Below, piece after piece: positions 6,080 through 9,196 of a DNA stretch of 9,196 bases. Numbering within the stretch: position 1 is the first letter of the stretch; every line of letters starts with the position of its first letter. The DNA lies in NCBI GenBank assembly GCA_964405375.1, contig CAYONQ010000091.1, positions 1-9,196 on the forward strand, given 5' to 3'. Source of the DNA: CAYONQ01 sp964405375 (GTDB taxonomy: Bacteria; Planctomycetota; Phycisphaerae; Sedimentisphaerales; Anaerobacaceae). A model generated the notes under the pieces. The model did no database searches and was not told where the DNA came from. It saw only the letters and a program-made list of their open reading frames with translations. The translations under genes were made by a program, and so were the position numbers.

Positions 6080-6088
6080 TGGTATAAT
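6080..6088 (+). promoter_or_regulatory. Extended -10 promoter upstream of mcsA
   Basis: TGG directly before TATAAT (6083-6088) makes an extended -10 element. No good -35 is seen 17 bp upstream. TTGACG at 6049 is too far away, at 28 bp. A short palindrome, TTTGC-A-GCAAA (6100-6110), lies just downstream of the expected transcript start. Confidence 0.5.
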
Positions 6089-6141
6089 ATGTGTGAAAAT
6101 TTGCAGCAAATCGGTGCAAGGTTTTTAAATTTAACAACATT

Positions 6142-6163
6142 CTGAAAAGATTTTCAGTATAAT
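6142..6163 (+). promoter_or_regulatory. Second promoter-like site with a palindrome upstream of mcsA
   Basis: A perfect TATAAT at 6158-6163 is immediately preceded by the inverted repeat CTGAAAA-GA-TTTTCAG (6142-6157), which would occupy the spacer of this promoter and so could be an operator. No clear -35 is seen. TCTGAAA also occurs at 6042-6048 and 6059-6065. The mcsA ATG follows 20 bp after the -10. Confidence 0.4.
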
Positions 6164-6183
6164 AGATAAAAAGAGCAAAAAAT

Positions 6184-6681
6184 ATGCACTGCCAGATTTG
6201 TAAAAAAAACGAAGCAACTATCCATCTGACGGAAATCAGCGATGGGCTGCGCACTGAAACGCATCTGTGTGAGCGCTGCGCCCAAAAGCAGGGTATAGCC
6301 GTTAAGAGCCAGCTGCCTATAAATGAACTACTCAGCAGTTTGCTGGCCGTCCAGCCGGCAGATGACGAGCTATTCGGTTCCTCGGAGAAGGAATTGTCGT
6401 GCCCTCACTGCGGCTTTACATTAGACCAATTCACCAAAGAGCCGGTTCTGGGCTGTCCCCAGGACTATGATATCTTCGAGAAATCGCTTTTACCGCTCAT
6501 CAGAAAGGCCCACAACGGCAAAACAACCCATTGCGGCAAAATCCCTTCGAAGGCACCGGCGGATACAAAAAAGCAAATAGAACTGCTGAATCTGCGTCAA
6601 CAATTAGACGCTGCAGTGCAAAACGAAGATTACGAACTGGCCGCCAAACTGCGAGACAAAATAAACCAAAGCGAGAAGTAA
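6184..6681 (+). CDS. mcsA: Protein-arginine kinase activator McsA (zinc finger, UVR motif)
   Basis: Partner and activator of McsB in the protein-arginine phosphorylation system that marks proteins for ClpCP degradation. Four-cysteine metal sites are visible: C3xxC6 with C29xxC32, then C73xxC76 with C91 and H116-C117-GKIP. The C-terminal UVR motif, IELLNLRQQLDAAVQNEDYELAAKLRDKI (131-160; positions given, key residues E149, Y150, A153, R157), is the McsB-binding type of helical hairpin. At 165 aa it is slightly shorter than in Bacillus. It precedes mcsB by 35 bp, the usual order. The ribosome-binding site is weak (AAGAG region at 6171-6175). No ctsR or clpC is present in the window. Confidence 0.93.
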   Translation: MHCQICKKNEATIHLTEISDGLRTETHLCERCAQKQGIAVKSQLPINELLSSLLAVQPADDELFGSSEKELSCPHCGFTLDQFTKEPVLGCPQDYDIFEKSLLPLIRKAHNGKTTHCGKIPSKAPADTKKQIELLNLRQQLDAAVQNEDYELAAKLRDKINQSEK

Positions 6682-6716
6682 AAATACTATACGCCGTACG
6701 CAACAAAATACCAGAT

Positions 6717-7847
6717 ATGAAACTGACAGATATAAGCAGCGACATAAATGAATGGTTTAACGGGCAAGGGCCGTTGGCTGATACCGTTATATCATCTCGA
6801 ATCCGTCTGGCCAGAAACCTGGCAGGACACAAGTTCCTCAGCCGATGTTCAACGGCTGAAAAGTCCGATATACTCAAAATGCTGAAAGATGTCCTGATGT
6901 CGCTGGAGCTCGGCGATAAAATTTTCTATATCAGCATAGATAAAGCCCCCACCCTGAACAAACATTTCCTCGTAGAGCGACATCTCATCAGCCGACACCA
7001 CGCCTTCGGCAAAGGCCCACGAGGCGTCGTTATCGCCAAGCGGGAATTTTTTACCGCTATGATTAACGAAGAAGACCACCTGCGAATCCAGGTGCTAAAG
7101 GGCGGTCTGCGGTTAAGTCAGTGTGCCGAGCAGATAAACCGTATCGATGATATGATAGAGAAAAAGGTGGATTACGCCTTCAGCCCCCGCTTTGGGTACC
7201 TTACGGCCTGTCCGACTAATCTCGGCACAGGGATACGGGTCTCGGTAATGCTGCATCTGCCGGCGTTGAAGATAGCCGGCCAGATAGAAAAGTTTTTAAA
7301 TGCCGCCAGAGATATGGACCTGGCGGTGCGAGGCCTCTTCGGCGAAGGAACCGAAGCAGCAGGGGATTTCTATCAGCTTTCAAATCAAGTAACGCTCGGT
7401 ATCTCAGAGACGGATATAATCTCCCAGTTTGAAAACACTATCATACCAGAAATCGTCGAATACGAAAATGCAGCAAGGAGCCAACTGCTCGCCAACCAGA
7501 TTGATGTGCTCGACGACAAAATCTCCCGGGCGATGGCGCTTTTAAAAAATGCCCACTTGATAAGCTCCCAGGAGGCGCTGTTTTTACTCAGCCATCTGCG
7601 GTTAGGTATAAATATGCACGAACATATGGGGGCCTCAACGCCTGCGATAGAGCGGCTTTGCACATCCATCGCCGCCGGCGGTGATAAAGACACAGACAAT
7701 CCTGATGCCCTTTCCATTACTACTATAAACCGGCTGTTTATGCTCACCCTGCCGGCCCATCTACAGTTAAACTACGGAAAGCCGCTGGACCCGACGCACA
7801 GAGATGTACTTCGAGCCAAAATCATCCGCTCAGCACTTAACGGATAG
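6717..7847 (+). CDS. mcsB: Protein-arginine kinase McsB
   Basis: Phosphagen-kinase-fold enzyme that phosphorylates arginines on proteins. The ATG at 6717 gives 376 aa starting MKLTDISSDINEWF, which fits the family N-terminus. An upstream extension would overlap mcsA and is not family-like. Motifs are SSRIRLARN (26-34), NEEDHLRIQ (117-125), NLGTGIRVSVMLHLP (from 168) and the loop GLFGEGTEAAGDFYQLSNQVTLG. RDVLRA at 362-367 matches the RDxxRA phospho-arginine-binding site that allosterically controls McsB, so that regulation is likely kept. No clear ribosome-binding site is seen, so translation may be coupled to mcsA. Hairpins follow downstream. Confidence 0.95.
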   Translation: MKLTDISSDINEWFNGQGPLADTVISSRIRLARNLAGHKFLSRCSTAEKSDILKMLKDVLMSLELGDKIFYISIDKAPTLNKHFLVERHLISRHHAFGKGPRGVVIAKREFFTAMINEEDHLRIQVLKGGLRLSQCAEQINRIDDMIEKKVDYAFSPRFGYLTACPTNLGTGIRVSVMLHLPALKIAGQIEKFLNAARDMDLAVRGLFGEGTEAAGDFYQLSNQVTLGISETDIISQFENTIIPEIVEYENAARSQLLANQIDVLDDKISRAMALLKNAHLISSQEALFLLSHLRLGINMHEHMGASTPAIERLCTSIAAGGDKDTDNPDALSITTINRLFMLTLPAHLQLNYGKPLDPTHRDVLRAKIIRSALNG

Positions 7848-7888
7848 CACATACAGAAAAACAAACCACACGCGGTAGTATCCTAACC

Positions 7889-7911
7889 CAAACTGACCGA
7901 TGGTCAGTTTG
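7889..7911. other. Perfect 10-bp hairpin/palindrome downstream of mcsB
   Basis: CAAACTGACC (7889-7898) pairs with GGTCAGTTTG (7902-7911) around GAT. It lies 41 bp past the mcsB stop and lacks a following T run. It may stabilise the mRNA end. The TGACC-GGTCA symmetry also resembles TetR-type operators, but no promoter is next to it. Confidence 0.6.
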
Positions 7912-7912
7912 A

Positions 7913-7947
7913 AAATGTAAAAATCAAAGTGCAAAATGCAAAATTGC
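7913..7947 (+). repeat. AT-rich 7-bp period repeat in the convergent intergenic gap
   Basis: Five degenerate units keep 7-bp register: AAATGTA, AAAATCA, AAGTGCA, AAATGCA and AAATTGC. The array fills the space between the two hairpins. The period is the same as in the arrays inside aspS and the kinase, but the sequence differs. Confidence 0.55.
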
Positions 7948-7950
7948 GGA

Positions 7951-7974
7951 ATCCCGCCCATCACTGGGCGGGAT
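7951..7974. terminator. Likely transcription terminator between mcsB and the convergent gene
   Basis: ATCCCGCCCA (7951-7960) and TGGGCGGGAT (7965-7974) form a perfect GC-rich 10-bp stem with loop TCAC. On the plus strand it is followed by AGCTGTTTTAT, a short T run. The location between convergent genes supports a terminator. On the minus strand the following sequence is only moderately T-rich, so bidirectional action is less certain. Confidence 0.6.
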
Positions 7975-8021
7975 AGCTGTTTTATGATATTTTATGAGAA
8001 ACATCCGGCCGGCTTCTGTGC

Positions 8022-9196
8022 TCATTCGTAGAGTCGGCGGATAAATTCTTCGCAGCCGGGCAGGTCGTTCTCGATTATCCATTTTATCATATCCTCAAGC
8101 AACGAATCGTCGGTAGTGTCACCGGAAGATTGGCCCCGGCCCTCGCCGCCACCGCAGGAGCCGGGCGGCCATACTCCACCACAGTTGCAATCGGCAGGGG
8201 GACTCTTAGCAAACCAGTCGCGGTATTCAGAGAAGTCCGCCGTGCCGATTGCGCCGTCGCGATTCCAGTCACCACAGGCATTCTCAATGTAATCAGGGTC
8301 GGGATAGCTTTTGGCAAATCCATCTCTGAAAGGTGGCCAGTCCGCAGTACTGACGAATCCGCTACAGTCTGAGTCGCCGTGGCACTGGGTAAGGCAGTTC
8401 CAGCAGGACGGGAAATAGACTTCATCGGCGCCGATGTCCAGGATTTCGTTGCAATCGCCCATATTTCTCGGCTGGCCGTCAATGTCGGTCTCGTTGGAGT
8501 CGTTGAAGTTCGGGTCGCCGGCATCTTCACAGGGTGAATCATATTCTAAGTGATAGTTGTCGTTGGCATCATCGACAAAACAGGGGTCGGTACTGATGAT
8601 ATGGTCACCACCGGCATAACCGCCCTCGACGCAGCAATAAGCTGCGCTACAGCCGTATAATTGACCATCTGTATTACCCCATATAATACAATTGCTGACA
8701 GTAGGCTGATAACTTCCTAGATGCACTATACCCCACGTGGCATTGTCGACGACGGTATTATTACGAATAACTGTATCTGCAGTAATGTTTTTTAAATGAA
8801 TCGCATAGTAACTTGAGCCGGAAGCGGCATTGTTATAGACCAGATTGTTCTTAATTACCGGCGTCCCAGGTACTGTCGAGTAAAACTGACAACGTATCCC
8901 ATCCTGGCCATTGCCTTCAATGGTACAGCCAATTATCTCTGGGGCCGTGTTAGTGTACGAATAATAACGGTGTATGCCAGCCCGATTGTTGTTCTTAATG
9001 CGGCAGTTAATTATCTTCGGACCAGAGTCCTTACAATATATACCATCATCATCGTTGTCCTGAATGATGCAGTTGATTATATTCGGGTCGGAATAGTCGC
9101 AATCTATCCCACTGCCGTAGTTACTCTCGGTGATTTTGTTATTTCGTAACCGTTCACAATAATTCGGGATAACAGGTATTATTCCAGTGAGCAAGC
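8022..9196 (-). CDS. Secreted right-handed beta-helix protein with dockerin-like Ca-binding repeats (5' end missing)
   Basis: The C-terminal 390 residues of a larger protein; the reading frame runs off the window edge, so the start and any signal peptide are not visible. Residues 1-180 are parallel beta-helix repeats of the pattern P-I-I-N-C-x-I-x-x-N-x-x-x-G-I. A planctomycete-style closing segment follows: STDPCFVDDANDNYHLEYDS, PCEDAGDP, ETDIDGQPR and DIGADE (about 201-258). Two EF-hand-like dockerin type I repeats come next: D274-S-D-C-S-G-F-V-S-T-A-D-W and D309-W-N-R-D-G-A-I-G-T-A-D-F. The tail is Gly-rich, then acidic and helical, ending FIRRLYE. It has many cysteines, fitting an exported protein. 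Beta-helix domains often bind or cleave polysaccharides, but no catalytic residues can be named. No PEP-CTERM-like anchor is seen. Confidence 0.9.
   Translation of the reverse strand, partial: LLTGIIPVIPNYCERLRNNKITESNYGSGIDCDYSDPNIINCIIQDNDDDGIYCKDSGPKIINCRIKNNNRAGIHRYYSYTNTAPEIIGCTIEGNGQDGIRCQFYSTVPGTPVIKNNLVYNNAASGSSYYAIHLKNITADTVIRNNTVVDNATWGIVHLGSYQPTVSNCIIWGNTDGQLYGCSAAYCCVEGGYAGGDHIISTDPCFVDDANDNYHLEYDSPCEDAGDPNFNDSNETDIDGQPRNMGDCNEILDIGADEVYFPSCWNCLTQCHGDSDCSGFVSTADWPPFRDGFAKSYPDPDYIENACGDWNRDGAIGTADFSEYRDWFAKSPPADCNCGGVWPPGSCGGGEGRGQSSGDTTDDSLLEDMIKWIIENDLPGCEEFIRRLYE

Noticed and set aside
6531..6716. Upstream extension of mcsB
   Set aside because: It overlaps the mcsA 3' end and is not McsB-like; the family N-terminus starts at the ATG at 6717.
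9192..9194. TTG as the start of the beta-helix gene
   Set aside because: The frame is open to the window edge and begins in the middle of beta-helix sequence without a signal peptide, so the gene is truncated here.

Overview
The window looks like a chromosomal segment of a planctomycete, most likely from the Phycisphaerae/Sedimentisphaerales side. This rests on gene content and protein style: McsA-McsB, a c-haem sensor kinase and a secreted beta-helix protein with dockerin-like repeats. It is an inference, because no rRNA or other marker gene is present.

Layout. A plus-strand run fills 126-7847. It holds aspS (aspartyl-tRNA synthetase), a MscS-type mechanosensitive channel, and a membrane histidine kinase with a CxxCH haem motif in its extracytoplasmic domain. 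Next come coaD (CoA biosynthesis) behind its own sigma-70-like promoter, a PTPS/QueD-family pterin enzyme starting at TTG, and then mcsA and mcsB (protein-arginine kinase pair) behind one or two promoter-like sites. A convergent minus-strand gene at 8022-9196, cut by the window edge, encodes the C-terminal part of a secreted beta-helix protein. The 174-bp convergent gap holds two perfect hairpins with a 7-bp-period repeat between them.

The unusual part is the first 3.7 kb. Three neighbouring genes (aspS, mscS, histidine kinase) each carry an in-frame palindromic insert with ends CCCCGTTAG...CTAACGGGG. Each insert is flanked by a 4-bp direct repeat: CTCG in aspS, TTCA in the other two. Insert plus one duplicated 4-mer is 84, 39 and 39 bp, all multiples of three. 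The reading frame is kept, and removing the aspS insert restores a protein of ordinary family structure. These look like small mobile palindromes tolerated inside proteins, similar in concept to Rickettsia palindromic elements.

The same genes, and the convergent gap, also carry arrays with a strict 7-bp period in three different sequences: RRCCACG in aspS, CAGARGA/CTGACTT at the aspS 3' end and reversed inside the kinase, and AAATGCA-like after mcsB. One array supplies the stop codon of aspS. Another sits next to a palindrome in the kinase sensor domain and adds about 39 residues with it.

Residue-level reading also suggests that AspRS is of the non-discriminating type, and that the QueD-like enzyme has the ExxHxH signature of PTPS-III instead of the QueD cysteine.
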